Assembly: GCF_025989125.1 (NCBI RefSeq)
Contig: NZ_JAPDNR010000001.1
Span: forward strand, 8,172,087-8,236,086
Reading direction: 5' to 3'
DNA length: 64,000 nt
Source of the DNA: Chitinophaga nivalis
GTDB lineage: Bacteria; Bacteroidota; Bacteroidia; Chitinophagales; Chitinophagaceae
The position numbers and the translations under genes are program-made. The notes under the pieces were generated by a model that worked only from the letters and a program-made list of their open reading frames with translations, was not told the origin of the DNA and ran no database searches. Each line of letters opens with the position of its first letter. Positions within the stretch are counted from its first letter, which is position 1. Below are positions 9,219-18,766 of this stretch, one piece after another.

Positions 9219-10460
9219 ATGGATATTTTCGAGAAACTGCTGAAACATATGGGCCCTATCGGGGAACATTCAGACAGAGCCCATGGCTACTTCGCATTTC
9301 CTAAACTGGAAGGTGAAATAGGTCCCCGCATGAAATTCCGGGGTAATGAAAAGATCGTTTGGAGCCTGAACAACTATCTGGGGTTAGCGAACCACCCGGA
9401 AGTACGTGCTACAGACGCTCAGGCTGCCGCCGACTTTGGACTGGCTTCCCCGATGGGAGCCCGCATGATGAGCGGTAACACCAACTATCATGAGCAGCTG
9501 GAGAAAGAGTTATCGGATTACATGGGCAAAGAAGATACGACCTTACTGAACTATGGTTACCAGGGTATCATGAGTGCGATTGATGCTATCTGCGGCCGCA
9601 GGGACGTAATTGTATACGATGCAGAATGCCACGCCAGTATCCTGGATGGTCTTCGGTTACACCCGGGCAAACGTTATGTTTTCAAGCATAATGACATAGA
9701 AGATTTCGAAAAGCAGATGCGTCGTGCTACTGAACTGGCTAAAACCAATGGTGGTGGTATTCTGGTGGTAACGGAAGGGGTGTTTGGTATGGCCGGTGAC
9801 CAGGGTAAACTGAAAGAAATTGCTGCCCTGAAAGACAAATACGAATTCCGTTTACTGGTAGATGATGCACATGGTTTTGGTACTATGGGTAAAACAGGCG
9901 CCGGTACGGGTGAAGAACAGGGTGTTCAGGATAAAATTGACCTGCTGTTCAACACTTTTGCGAAGTCCGGTGCTTCTATCGGTGCTTTCATGAGTGGAGA
10001 GAAAGCCATTATCAATTTCCTGCGTTACAACATGCGCTCCCAGATCTTTGCTAAATCCATTCCTTTGCCTATCGTTATCGGCCACCTGAAAAGGGTACAG
10101 CTGATGCGCCAGCATCCGGAAATGAAAGCAAAACTGTGGGATAATGTAAATAAACTGCAAAACGGGCTGAAAGAGCGTGGTTTTAATATCGGCAGAACCA
10201 ATTCTCCGGTAACGCCTATCTACCTGCAGGGTGATATTCCGGAAGCTACAGCGATGTGCCTGGATCTGCGTGAGAACTACAATATTTTCTGCTCTATCGT
10301 GGTATATCCGGTTATTCCGAAAGGCCAGATCATTTACCGCCTGATTCCAACAGCAGCGCATAATGATGAAGATATTGAACTGACGCTGAAAGCATTCAGT
10401 GAAACCAAAGCGAAACTGGACCAGAAAGTGTACCAGGTAGCAGAGATTCCAATGGTATAG
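9219..10460 (+). CDS. PLP-dependent alpha-oxoamine synthase, serine palmitoyltransferase-like
   Basis: The 413 residues have the fold-type I PLP layout of alpha-oxoamine synthases (serine palmitoyltransferase, KBL, BioF). Visible features are WSLNNYLGLANHPEV, H138 in YDAECHAS (ring stacking), the D/H pair in LLVDDAHGFGTMGK (about 215-218) and the Schiff-base Lys K249 in NTFAKSGASIGAF. These enzymes condense an amino acid with an acyl-CoA. In Bacteroidota this long form, with an N-terminal extension before the core, usually makes 3-ketosphinganine for sphingolipids. Glycine C-acetyltransferase is the alternative. The gene is monocistronic with its own promoter and terminator. Confidence 0.85.
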   Translation: MDIFEKLLKHMGPIGEHSDRAHGYFAFPKLEGEIGPRMKFRGNEKIVWSLNNYLGLANHPEVRATDAQAAADFGLASPMGARMMSGNTNYHEQLEKELSDYMGKEDTTLLNYGYQGIMSAIDAICGRRDVIVYDAECHASILDGLRLHPGKRYVFKHNDIEDFEKQMRRATELAKTNGGGILVVTEGVFGMAGDQGKLKEIAALKDKYEFRLLVDDAHGFGTMGKTGAGTGEEQGVQDKIDLLFNTFAKSGASIGAFMSGEKAIINFLRYNMRSQIFAKSIPLPIVIGHLKRVQLMRQHPEMKAKLWDNVNKLQNGLKERGFNIGRTNSPVTPIYLQGDIPEATAMCLDLRENYNIFCSIVVYPVIPKGQIIYRLIPTAAHNDEDIELTLKAFSETKAKLDQKVYQVAEIPMV

Positions 10461-10482
10461 GATACCTGGAAATAAAAAAGCT

Positions 10483-10516
10483 AAAAGCCTCCCTGTTTCA
10501 TGGGGAGGCTTTTTTA
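10483..10516 (+). terminator. Intrinsic terminator after the alpha-oxoamine synthase gene
   Basis: An 11-bp stem (AAAAGCCTCCC / GGGAGGCTTTT) is followed by a T-run. Confidence 0.85.
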
Positions 10517-11122
10517 TTGAAAATGGGAAAAGGCGGGTATTAGTAATATACGCTGCTATTGTGATAAAATACAAAAGGGCTGATTTTACTCAGCCCTTAC
10601 TACAAATCGTTCTTTCACTAGGTGTAAATTTTCACTAGATTTCATTAGGACATGGTAGAGAACAATTGGTTTTCATAGAATTTGGAATAACCAAGTGATT
10701 CCAAGTATCTTATATGGATGGTCTATCTTTAATTAAGGAATCGTTTGCATTTGATTCTTATCAAAAATATGTTACATTTTGCAAGATTCTATAACACAAA
10801 AATGCCATTTCGTTAACAGGATGTTAAAGATTTTCGACTGCCGGGAAACGTCATCAGAAATCAACATGCCATCCATTTTCTCATTTTTCCGACGACAGAA
10901 ATGAGTCTTCATACGACTGTAGCTGCTTTGCAGCAGTTACCGGCATCAGCCGGCCACCTATGCGCTGGACAAGGCGCCGGCTATAGTGCGATAAAACGAC
11001 ATAGCACTTTCGTGGGCATGGTTATTTCGTGTTCCGGCCACCGGGAAGCCTTAAATGACCAAAGCGAAATAACAAGCAGGGAATGCTCATTATTTCGCTT
11101 TGATATATAGTTGTGTGATGCC
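10517..11122. other. 606-bp intergenic region rich in inverted repeats
   Basis: No convincing gene is present. A 9-bp hairpin at 10575-10598 (AAGGGCTGA / TCAGCCCTT) has a T-rich tail on the minus strand and may be the final stop for purL transcripts. At 11061-11101 there is a perfect 12-bp inverted repeat (AAAGCGAAATAA / TTATTTCGCTTT) just beyond the purL stop. GTTATTTCG at 11021-11029 could compete for the left arm of that repeat. Confidence 0.5.
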
Positions 11123-13345
11123 TTATTTCAGGTATTCTTCCACAGCGGTATCATATATTTTTTTCCAGCTGCTGACAGTACCCCAGTCTTCGTTGTTCAC
11201 GCGTACGTGATCACCGGTTACCATACCGATCTGTTCGTGGCGTACAGATACTTCAGAAGCATCTACCAGACCATGCAGCAAGGCTTCGAATTGCTCTTTA
11301 TCTGCCGGTTTAACGGTTACCACTACACGGCTTTGGCTTTCACCAAACAGGTAAGCATCTTTACGGTATTTCGCGTTCAGATGCATGTCGAAGCCCAGAC
11401 CTTTCGGCATGGAGCTTTCCAGCATGGTGATGAACAAACCACCTTCGCTCACATCGTGTGCAGACTGGATCAGTCCTGCTTTATTCAGTTTAGCGATCGC
11501 TTGTTGCAGGTGATGTTCTTCATCTAGGTTGAAATGCGGAGCCGGGCTGAATTCGATACCAATGATTTTGTGCAGGTATTCTGAACTGTTGATATCGTTG
11601 CGGCTGCGGCCAATCAAGTATACCAGGTCACCGGCTTCTTTGAAGTCCAGGGTGATACGTTGGTCCATGCTGTCCAGGATACCCACCATACCAATGGTTG
11701 GTGTAGGGTATACCGCGCCATCAGGAGACTGGTTGTAGAAGCTCACGTTACCGCCGGTTACCGGGGTATTGAATTTACGGCAGGCTTCACCCATACCTTG
11801 TACAGCGTGTACAAACTGGTAGTATACTTCCGGATCGTAAGGGTTACCGAAGTTCAGACAGTTGGTAATCGCAACGGGTTCACCACCGGAGCAAACGATG
11901 TTACGTGCAGCTTCCGCTACGGCAATCTGACCACCTTTATGCGGATCGGCATATACATAGCGGCTGTTACAGTCAGTAGTCATTGCCAGGGCTTTTTTGG
12001 AGCCTTTAATGAGTACTACCGGTGCATCACTTGGTGCATTGGTAGTAGCGTTGGCAGTACCTACCATGCTGTCGTACTGGTTGTAGATCCAGCGTTTGGA
12101 AGCGATATTCGGCAGCGCTACGATTCTTTCTGCCACGAAGCGGGCATTAGTGGTATCGGTTACGTTCTGAATATCGAATGCTTTTATTTTCTGGAAGTAA
12201 GCAGGTTCAGTGTAAGCACGGTGATATTGTGGTGCGCCGCCGCCCAGTACCATACTTTCGGCAGGAACATCTGCTTCCAGTTCTCCGTTCATATAGAACT
12301 TCAGGTTGGTATCTTTGGTTACTTCACCGATTTGCACGCAGTGCAGATCCCATTTTTCGAAGATATCGAGGATTTCTTTTTCCTGTCCTTTTTTCACGAC
12401 AATCAGCATACGCTCCTGGCTTTCGCTCAGCAGCATTTCCCATGCTTTCATGTTTTCCTGGCGGGTAGGTACTTTATCCAGCCAGATGTTCATACCATGT
12501 TCGCCTTTCGCGCTCATTTCTGCAGTAGAGCAGGTGATACCGGCAGCGCCCATATCCTGCATCCCTACGATGGCGTTTGTTTTGATGATTTCGAGGCAGG
12601 CTTCCAGCAATTTCTTTTCCTGGAAAGGATCTCCTACCTGTACTGCTGGTAAGTCTTCCACGCTGTCTTCCGTGATGTTGGCAGAAGCGAAAGAAGCACC
12701 ACCGATACCGTCTTTACCGGTAGCAGAACCTACAATGAAAACAGGGTTGCCTTCACCGTGGGAAGTAGCGGAAACGGTTTGTCCTACTTTCACGATACCT
12801 ACGCTCATCGCGTTTACCAGCGGGTTGGTACCGTAGCAGTCTTCGAAATAGGTTTCACCACCTACGGTAGGAACGCCGAAGCAGTTACCATAGTGGCCGA
12901 TACCATGAACAATACCTTTTACCAGGTGTTGTGTTTTTTTATCGTTGATATTACCGAAGCGCAAGGAGTTGAGTGCAGCGATAGGACGGGCACCCATTGT
13001 AAAGATATCACGGTGAATACCGCCTACACCTGTTGCAGCGCCCTGGAAAGGCTCGATAGCAGACGGGTGGTTGTGGGATTCTATCTTAAATACCACTGCG
13101 TAGCCATCACCGATATCTACCAGACCGGCATTTTCTTCACCAGCTTTCACCAACAGGCGATCGCCTTCGCGGGGCAGGGTTTTGAGCCAGACGATAGAAT
13201 TTTTGTAAGAGCAGTGCTCACTCCACATTACTGAGTACATGCTCAGTTCTGTAAAATTGGGTGTGCGGCCTAAGATGGATTTAATTCGTTCAAACTCGTC
13301 AGCGGTAAGTCCTAGCTGTTCAGCAATTTCTACGGTGGTTTGCAT
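11123..13345 (-). CDS. purL: Phosphoribosylformylglycinamidine synthase subunit PurL
   Basis: The start at 13345 (MQTTVEIAEQLGLTADEFER) gives 740 residues, the small PurL type that works with separate PurQ and PurS. It carries out the ATP-dependent conversion of FGAR to FGAM in purine synthesis. Visible hallmarks are MWSEHCSYKNS, HNHPSAIEPFQGAATGVGG, the FGDEXX-like duplicated AIRS fold (MGAAGITCSTAEMSAKGEHG) and HDVSEGGLF. A TAGGTTTG box lies at 13385-13392 on the minus strand, about 40 nt upstream. It is a single gene with a hairpin behind it. No purQ or purS is adjacent. Confidence 0.96.
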   Translation of the reverse strand: MQTTVEIAEQLGLTADEFERIKSILGRTPNFTELSMYSVMWSEHCSYKNSIVWLKTLPREGDRLLVKAGEENAGLVDIGDGYAVVFKIESHNHPSAIEPFQGAATGVGGIHRDIFTMGARPIAALNSLRFGNINDKKTQHLVKGIVHGIGHYGNCFGVPTVGGETYFEDCYGTNPLVNAMSVGIVKVGQTVSATSHGEGNPVFIVGSATGKDGIGGASFASANITEDSVEDLPAVQVGDPFQEKKLLEACLEIIKTNAIVGMQDMGAAGITCSTAEMSAKGEHGMNIWLDKVPTRQENMKAWEMLLSESQERMLIVVKKGQEKEILDIFEKWDLHCVQIGEVTKDTNLKFYMNGELEADVPAESMVLGGGAPQYHRAYTEPAYFQKIKAFDIQNVTDTTNARFVAERIVALPNIASKRWIYNQYDSMVGTANATTNAPSDAPVVLIKGSKKALAMTTDCNSRYVYADPHKGGQIAVAEAARNIVCSGGEPVAITNCLNFGNPYDPEVYYQFVHAVQGMGEACRKFNTPVTGGNVSFYNQSPDGAVYPTPTIGMVGILDSMDQRITLDFKEAGDLVYLIGRSRNDINSSEYLHKIIGIEFSPAPHFNLDEEHHLQQAIAKLNKAGLIQSAHDVSEGGLFITMLESSMPKGLGFDMHLNAKYRKDAYLFGESQSRVVVTVKPADKEQFEALLHGLVDASEVSVRHEQIGMVTGDHVRVNNEDWGTVSSWKKIYDTAVEEYLK

Positions 13346-13384
13346 GTATTTAAGTATAAAAAAACGAGTAATTAAAAAGAAGTG

Positions 13385-13392
13385 CAAACCTA
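13385..13392 (-). promoter_or_regulatory. Promoter -7 box of purL
   Basis: It reads TAGGTTTG on the minus strand, a full TAnnTTTG match. It lies upstream of the chosen purL start and inside the longer alternative frame, so it argues against the longer start. Confidence 0.5.
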
Positions 13393-13586
13393 CATGATTT
13401 TCCTGCAAATGCCAAGAGGTTACCGGGGAAGGAAACGGGAGGAATATTTATGTCTGCCGAAACATATTATTAATTTTTTAATCTATCAGTTTTAACACTA
13501 CCCACCCCAAATTATTTAACGAAAACGTAAAAAAACATCCTTTTAAAACAGATAAATGTAATTTTTTGGTTAATCTGAACAAAAAA

Positions 13587-13618
13587 TTTGCATTTATAGA
13601 GCGGGTTGCGTTCTTTTG
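13587..13618 (+). promoter_or_regulatory. Probable promoter of glnN
   Basis: TTTG at 13587-13590, a 20-nt spacer and TTCTTTTG at 13611-13618 (one mismatch to TAnnTTTG). The expected start is near 13625, a very short leader. Confidence 0.45.
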
Positions 13619-13636
13619 TGTAAAATATTTTACAGC

Positions 13637-15826
13637 ATGCAATCGTTACGTTTCAAAGCGCTGGAAGGATTAGCTGGCGTAGACTTAACGCTCCCGGAAC
13701 ACAATGGTAAAATTACCGATGTATTTGGCAGCAACGTTTTTACAGGAAAAATTGTTAGGGAGTATCTGAGCGATGAAGCCTACAAAAGCCTGATGAACTC
13801 AGTAAAAAATGGCACCAAGCTGGAACGTAAAATGGCCGAGCAAATTGCTTCCGGAATGAAAGCATGGGCTATGAAAAAAGGCGTTACCCACTACACCCAC
13901 TGGTTTCAGCCTTTAACCGGTACCACCGCTGAAAAACACGACTCCTTCTTCACCCTGAAAGGGGATGGCACTGCCCTGGAAACCTTCGACGGCGACGCGC
14001 TGGTACAACAGGAACCAGATGCTTCCAGTTTCCCGAACGGTGGTCTGAGAGCTACTTTCGAGGCCCGCGGCTACACCGCCTGGGATCCATCTTCCCCTGC
14101 CTTTATCCTGGAACAGGGTTATGGTAAAACACTCTGCATTCCTACTATATTTGTTGCCTACACCGGCGAATCACTCGACTACAAAGCTCCTTTGCTGAAA
14201 GCACTGGCAGCTATCGACAAAGCGGCGGTAGATGTATGTAACTACTTCGATAAAAACGTTACCAAAGTAACCGGTACCCTCGGATGGGAACAGGAATACT
14301 TCCTGGTAGACGAAGCCATGGCAAACGCCCGCCCTGATCTGATCATGACCGGCCGTACCGTGGTAGGTCACGCTCCTTCCAAAGGTCAGCAGCTGGAAGA
14401 CCACTACTTCGGCGCTATTCCGGAACGTGCCTATGCCTACATGCGCGACTTTGAAATGGAATCCTACAAACTGGGTATTCCATTAAGAACCCGCCACAAC
14501 GAGGTAGCACCTTCCCAGTTCGAATGTGCTCCTATATTTGAAGAAATCAACATCGCGGTGGACCACAACTCCCTGTTGATGGACGTAATGAATAAAGTGG
14601 CCAAACGTCACAAACTGAAGGTATTACTGCACGAGAAACCATTTGCAGGCATCAACGGTTCAGGTAAACACAACAACTGGAGCCTCGCTACAGACACTGG
14701 TGTTAACCTCCTGGCTCCCGGTAAAACACCGAAGACCAACCTGATGTTCCTCACCTTCTTCGTAAACACCATCAAAGCGGTACATGATTATGCTGACCTG
14801 ATGAGAGCTTCTATCGCCTCTCCCAGCAATGATTTCCGCCTGGGTGCCAACGAAGCGCCTCCCGCTATCATCTCTGTTTTCACAGGTAAATACCTCTTTG
14901 AAGTATTACAGGAAGTGAAAAACCGGGTAAATAATAAATTCGATGAGCAGGATGAAGCCATCCTGAAACTGGATCTGCACCGCCACATTCCGGAGCTGAT
15001 GCTGGACAATACTGACCGTAACCGTACTTCTCCTTTTGCTTTCACCGGCAACAAGTTTGAATTCCGCGCGGTAGGTTCTACAGCTAACTGTGCTTCCGCC
15101 ATGACCGTGCTGAATACCATCATGGCCAAGACCCTCACCGACTTTAAATCCGAAGTAGACAGTCTCATCGAAAAAGGCGAGAAAAAAGAAATTGCAATTA
15201 TGCAAACTCTTCGGAAATATATTGTAGATTCGGAAAAAGTATTATTCGAAGGAGACGGCTATAGTGAAGAATGGGAAAAAGAGGCTGCCAGAAGAGGTTT
15301 GCCTAATATCAAAACGACTCCACAGGCACTCGACGCCATGGTAACTGAGAAATCAACCAAACTCTTTACCGAAGTGGGTGTCTACAATGAAAAAGAGCTA
15401 CACGCACGTCACGAAATATTGCTGGAAGATTATGTGAAGAAAGTACAGATCGAGGCCCGTGTAATCGGCGATCTCGCTACCAATACGATTCTGCCGTCTG
15501 CGTTCAGTTATCTCAATGATCTGATCAGCAACATCCGCGGCCTGAAAGAAATCGGACTGGATGATAGCGCGTCTAAAGCTCAACAACAAATTGCCGCTAA
15601 AATAGCTGAACACGTTAATACGATCAGTGAAAATGTACAGGCTATGATCGAGGCGCGTAAGGTAGCTAATAAGCTGACCGACAGCCGCCAGAAGGCGATC
15701 GACTATTGTGAAAAGATTAAGCCGTACTTTGAAGTTATCCGCTACCACTCCGACAAACTGGAGTTCCTGGTGGATGACAAAAAATGGGCACTGCCCAAAT
15801 ACAGAGAGCTGCTTTTCTTGCGATAA
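13637..15826 (+). CDS. glnN: Type III glutamine synthetase
   Basis: The start at 13637 (MQSLRFKALEGLAG) is chosen because the frame seven codons upstream would begin at the promoter. The 729 residues fit the GSIII family (about 700-730 residues), typical of Bacteroidota and cyanobacteria. Signatures include TLGWEQEYFLVD, RHNEVAPSQFECAPIFEEIN, the ammonium/glutamate segment INGSGKHNNWSLATDTGVN, and FRAVGSTANCASAMTVLNTI. It makes glutamine from glutamate, ammonia and ATP as a dodecamer. The C-terminal helical region (ARVIGDLATNTILPSAFSYL) is specific to the type. It is monocistronic with a strong terminator. Confidence 0.95.
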   Translation: MQSLRFKALEGLAGVDLTLPEHNGKITDVFGSNVFTGKIVREYLSDEAYKSLMNSVKNGTKLERKMAEQIASGMKAWAMKKGVTHYTHWFQPLTGTTAEKHDSFFTLKGDGTALETFDGDALVQQEPDASSFPNGGLRATFEARGYTAWDPSSPAFILEQGYGKTLCIPTIFVAYTGESLDYKAPLLKALAAIDKAAVDVCNYFDKNVTKVTGTLGWEQEYFLVDEAMANARPDLIMTGRTVVGHAPSKGQQLEDHYFGAIPERAYAYMRDFEMESYKLGIPLRTRHNEVAPSQFECAPIFEEINIAVDHNSLLMDVMNKVAKRHKLKVLLHEKPFAGINGSGKHNNWSLATDTGVNLLAPGKTPKTNLMFLTFFVNTIKAVHDYADLMRASIASPSNDFRLGANEAPPAIISVFTGKYLFEVLQEVKNRVNNKFDEQDEAILKLDLHRHIPELMLDNTDRNRTSPFAFTGNKFEFRAVGSTANCASAMTVLNTIMAKTLTDFKSEVDSLIEKGEKKEIAIMQTLRKYIVDSEKVLFEGDGYSEEWEKEAARRGLPNIKTTPQALDAMVTEKSTKLFTEVGVYNEKELHARHEILLEDYVKKVQIEARVIGDLATNTILPSAFSYLNDLISNIRGLKEIGLDDSASKAQQQIAAKIAEHVNTISENVQAMIEARKVANKLTDSRQKAIDYCEKIKPYFEVIRYHSDKLEFLVDDKKWALPKYRELLFLR

Positions 15827-15854
15827 AACCGTAAGATTGTTTTGGTGTATGATT

Positions 15855-15883
15855 AGCCCCGGATTTTCATCCGGGGCTTTTTT
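15855..15883 (+). terminator. Intrinsic terminator after glnN
   Basis: A 9-bp stem (AGCCCCGGA / TCCGGGGCT) with a 6-nt loop is followed by five Ts. Confidence 0.85.
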
Positions 15884-16009
15884 GTTTTATCAATTATTCT
15901 GCTTAGTTTTAAGCACCCTAACATACCATACACCCTCAGAAAATTAATACTACCGTCTTTTAATTTTTAACTGTTAACCATCAATTACACCCTCAATAAA
16001 TGACTACTC

Positions 16010-16846
16010 ATGAAAAAACATGTCATAGCTGCGCCTTGCGCCCTCATAGCTATTGTTTCCTTGCTGTTTACCGGATGCATCAAAACTGATTATTTGCAAT
16101 TTCCTGCTGCTTCAGGCCAGCAGTGTAAAATACTGCAACTGAAAGGTACCATTGCTTATTCCGGCGTACAGGATTCTGCCGAAATCAGTTACAACGCCTT
16201 CGGCAATCCTGTGAGTATTACCCCTACTCAGGTAGGTACCGGCTATCCCCGCTACCTGCTCCGGTACGATGCCGCCAACCGGTTAAAAGATGTGATTGGC
16301 GCCTACAGAACCGGCAATCCTTATTTTGAAACCTGGACTAAACTTACCTTCAACGCATACAATTGCCTCGTTGCAGATACGACTTTTTCCTTTGGCATCA
16401 TCGGCCCGAATGGCCCGCTGCCCGGCAATCCCAATGTTCCCGGCCTGCAGGTATCCAACGTAACCACCTATACGTACGACGCACAGAAACGGCTGATTCG
16501 CACCACCGAAACCCGTGGTCATGACTACCCCGTTTTCTTTACGACCTACTACTACAACTCCAAAGGCAACGCCAATAAAATCAATGAAAGCTGGGTCAGC
16601 ACGGGCACCGATTCCAGCTATAACTACAGTCATGATATCTTCCCGGTATATGACAACAAAGTGAATCCGCACCAGCTGCATGTTGTATGGCAATACCTCG
16701 ACCGCGATTATAACAACAACAATGCTTTTATTGCCACTACCTACAATGTTTACGGACTGCCCACCCGCATCAATACAGATCCTAAAACCGGATTACGTTT
16801 TCTCCTGCTGAACTTTGCTGAGCTGAATATTAAGTATCAACAATAA
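16010..16846 (+). CDS. Tandem lipoprotein paralogue 1 (unknown function)
   Basis: The 278 residues start with a lipoprotein signal (SLLFTGC). The mature part repeats short tyrosine/aspartate motifs resembling YD-type units: YNAFGNPVSI, LRYDAANRLKDVI, YTYDAQKRLIR, YYYNSKGNANKI, ending FPVYDNKVNPHQLHVVWQYL and NVYGLPTRI. It is the first of six similar genes in a row and the most diverged in its N-terminal half. No enzyme motif is visible. It is probably a periplasm- or surface-anchored binding or structural protein; the family was not recognised. Confidence 0.8.
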   Translation: MKKHVIAAPCALIAIVSLLFTGCIKTDYLQFPAASGQQCKILQLKGTIAYSGVQDSAEISYNAFGNPVSITPTQVGTGYPRYLLRYDAANRLKDVIGAYRTGNPYFETWTKLTFNAYNCLVADTTFSFGIIGPNGPLPGNPNVPGLQVSNVTTYTYDAQKRLIRTTETRGHDYPVFFTTYYYNSKGNANKINESWVSTGTDSSYNYSHDIFPVYDNKVNPHQLHVVWQYLDRDYNNNNAFIATTYNVYGLPTRINTDPKTGLRFLLLNFAELNIKYQQ

Positions 16847-16869
16847 ACAATGTTCATCAACCCTGCACC

Positions 16870-16919
16870 TACCGTATTACGCTACTCCCCCATCCAGGCG
16901 GCAGGCACGTAATACGGTA
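16870..16919. repeat. Inverted repeat between lipoprotein genes 1 and 2
   Basis: A perfect 12-bp pair (TACCGTATTACG / CGTAATACGGTA) encloses a 26-nt loop, with no T-run. It may mark transcript ends or an RNA-processing hairpin. Confidence 0.5.
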
Positions 16920-16941
16920 TGTTGCCCAACCCTTTACCTGT

Positions 16942-17769
16942 ATGAAAAAACATGTATTACTCCTGGGAATGGCAGCACTCCCGCTGTTGACAGCCTGTCT
17001 GAAAAACAACCCTGCCGGATTCCCCTACACACCACCGCTCCGGATCACGGATATAAAAGGCCGGAATAATTATGCACCCGGCCGCGACTCCATCATCATT
17101 ACCTATAACAACGCCGGTAACCCGATACGCATCGTGAGAGGTGAAACCAGCACCGGCAGCCCAAGTTTTCAACTGCGCTACGATCGCCAAAACAGGTTAA
17201 GAGATATCATTGGCGTATACAATGGCCGCGAAAACATTGGGGACTACTTCGAAATCTGGCACCGCTACCATTATGACCGTTACAACCAGGTCATCGCTGA
17301 TACCACTTATTCCTTCGGTGTTATCGGGCAACAGGATCCCCTCCCCAGGCCCGGACAACCTGCCGTTACCATCGGTAATATTTTCTCCTTTTCCTACGAC
17401 TCCCAACACCGCATCAACCGGTCATCCATGGAAGTGGGTCCCGTACATACCATAACAACTACCTGGTACTACAACAGCGCCGGCAATGCTTACCGCATCC
17501 ACACACGTGATGTATGGCACCAACCGGATTCCCTGCCCTACCCGGATACGGATAGATACCCGGTGTACGATAATAAAGTCAACTTCCGGCGGCTGCATCC
17601 CGTATGGCAACTGATAGACCTCGACTACAGCCGTAACAATCCTTTTCAGGCAACGGCCTACAATATTTACGGCCTGCCGCTCGACATTCCTATCCATCCC
17701 AAAGAATACCTCAACATACTAGGTATAAATAGTTTTTCCGCTATCGACGAAATCAAATATGCGCATTAA
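16942..17769 (+). CDS. Tandem lipoprotein paralogue 2 (unknown function)
   Basis: The 275 residues have the lipobox LPLLTAC. The same order of motifs as the neighbours is seen: YNNAGNPIRIVRG, LRYDRQNRLRDIIG, FEIWHRYHYDRYN, TTYSFGVIGQQDPLPRPGQ, YYNSAGNAYRI, YPVYDNKVNFRRLHPVWQL, and NIYGLPLDIP. Compared with copy 1 the FGxIG..GPLPRP segment is closer to copy 3. Function unknown. Confidence 0.8.
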   Translation: MKKHVLLLGMAALPLLTACLKNNPAGFPYTPPLRITDIKGRNNYAPGRDSIIITYNNAGNPIRIVRGETSTGSPSFQLRYDRQNRLRDIIGVYNGRENIGDYFEIWHRYHYDRYNQVIADTTYSFGVIGQQDPLPRPGQPAVTIGNIFSFSYDSQHRINRSSMEVGPVHTITTTWYYNSAGNAYRIHTRDVWHQPDSLPYPDTDRYPVYDNKVNFRRLHPVWQLIDLDYSRNNPFQATAYNIYGLPLDIPIHPKEYLNILGINSFSAIDEIKYAH

Positions 17770-17866
17770 CCGCACTACCTGCTGTTACATCGCATAATCC
17801 ATATCAGCCATCATGCTGTATGGTATCCTGACTGTTTTTTTATCTTTCCATAAATCTCTATTCCCC

Positions 17867-18697
17867 ATGAAACAAATCACTTTGTTCCTGCTGGCTATTG
17901 TTTTGGTCAGCTGCTCCAAACAGGATGCATCCCGTCAACTTCAACCCAGCCTTGCCGGTACCAGGATTTTAAAACTGGTTGGGCCAAGTTATTTGTCCAG
18001 CCCCGGGCTGGATTCTGCAGTGATTACCTACAATAGCCTGGGAAATCCTACCCGGGTAAAGCGCGGTTATACTGGTACCGGCAGCCCGGGTTATGAACTC
18101 CGCTACAATGCACAAAACAGACTTACAGATATTATCTGGGAATATAATGGCGGAGAAAGCATCGGCAGTTACTTTGAATCCTGGCATAGATTATCTTACG
18201 ATCCACAGGGTAGAATTGTGCTCGATTCCACCTATTCTTTTGGGGTGATCGGTGCGCATGGTCCCCTGCCACGCCCTGACCAAACAGAAGTCACGTTGGG
18301 TAACATCTTCCGGTATACCTATGACGGCAGTAACCGGATCATTAAAATGGCGATGGGGCTTTCTCCTACGGCGCCTTATTATACCATCGACTGGTATTAT
18401 AATTCTTTGGGAAATGCCTATAAAATCACCTATACCAGCTATCCTTTTAAAAACAATGCCGGCACACCAAACGTGACCGACACCTACCCTACTTATGATA
18501 CTAAAACCAATGCGCGCCGGCTGCATCCCTTCTGGCAGTTTATAGACAGGGACTACAGTAAAAACAATCCGTTTACCGCCAGTTCCTACAACATCTACAG
18601 CTTACCCAATGACGTTCCTGGCATCGTCAGCAATCCTAACGGATTAATATACATGGGATTGAACAGTTTTAACAACCTGGTGATTAAATACAATTAA
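17867..18697 (+). CDS. Tandem lipoprotein paralogue 3 (unknown function)
   Basis: The start at 17867 (MKQITLFLLAIVLVSC) is chosen because it begins the lipoprotein signal directly; an upstream in-frame ATG adds 18 residues before it. The 276 residues carry YNSLGNPTRVKRGYTGTGSP, LRYNAQNRLTDIIW, FESWHRLSYDPQGRI, SFGVIGAHGPLPRP, YYNSLGNAYKI and RRLHPFWQFIDRDYSKNNPF. It ends at a strong terminator, so copies 1-3 may form one unit and copies 4-6 another. Function unknown. Confidence 0.8.
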   Translation: MKQITLFLLAIVLVSCSKQDASRQLQPSLAGTRILKLVGPSYLSSPGLDSAVITYNSLGNPTRVKRGYTGTGSPGYELRYNAQNRLTDIIWEYNGGESIGSYFESWHRLSYDPQGRIVLDSTYSFGVIGAHGPLPRPDQTEVTLGNIFRYTYDGSNRIIKMAMGLSPTAPYYTIDWYYNSLGNAYKITYTSYPFKNNAGTPNVTDTYPTYDTKTNARRLHPFWQFIDRDYSKNNPFTASSYNIYSLPNDVPGIVSNPNGLIYMGLNSFNNLVIKYN

Positions 18698-18703
18698 TAC
18701 GAT

Positions 18704-18741
18704 TGCCTTACGCATATCATCATTATGCGTAAGGCATTTTT
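18704..18741 (+). terminator. Intrinsic terminator between lipoprotein genes 3 and 4
   Basis: A perfect 13-bp stem (TGCCTTACGCATA / TATGCGTAAGGCA) with a 7-nt loop is followed by five Ts. Confidence 0.85.
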
Positions 18742-18766
18742 GCCATCATTTTTATTGACCTGCAAC

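Noticed and set aside
10901..11110. Open frame of 69 codons on plus
   Set aside because: It lies in a hairpin-rich intergenic region, has no family likeness and no start signal.
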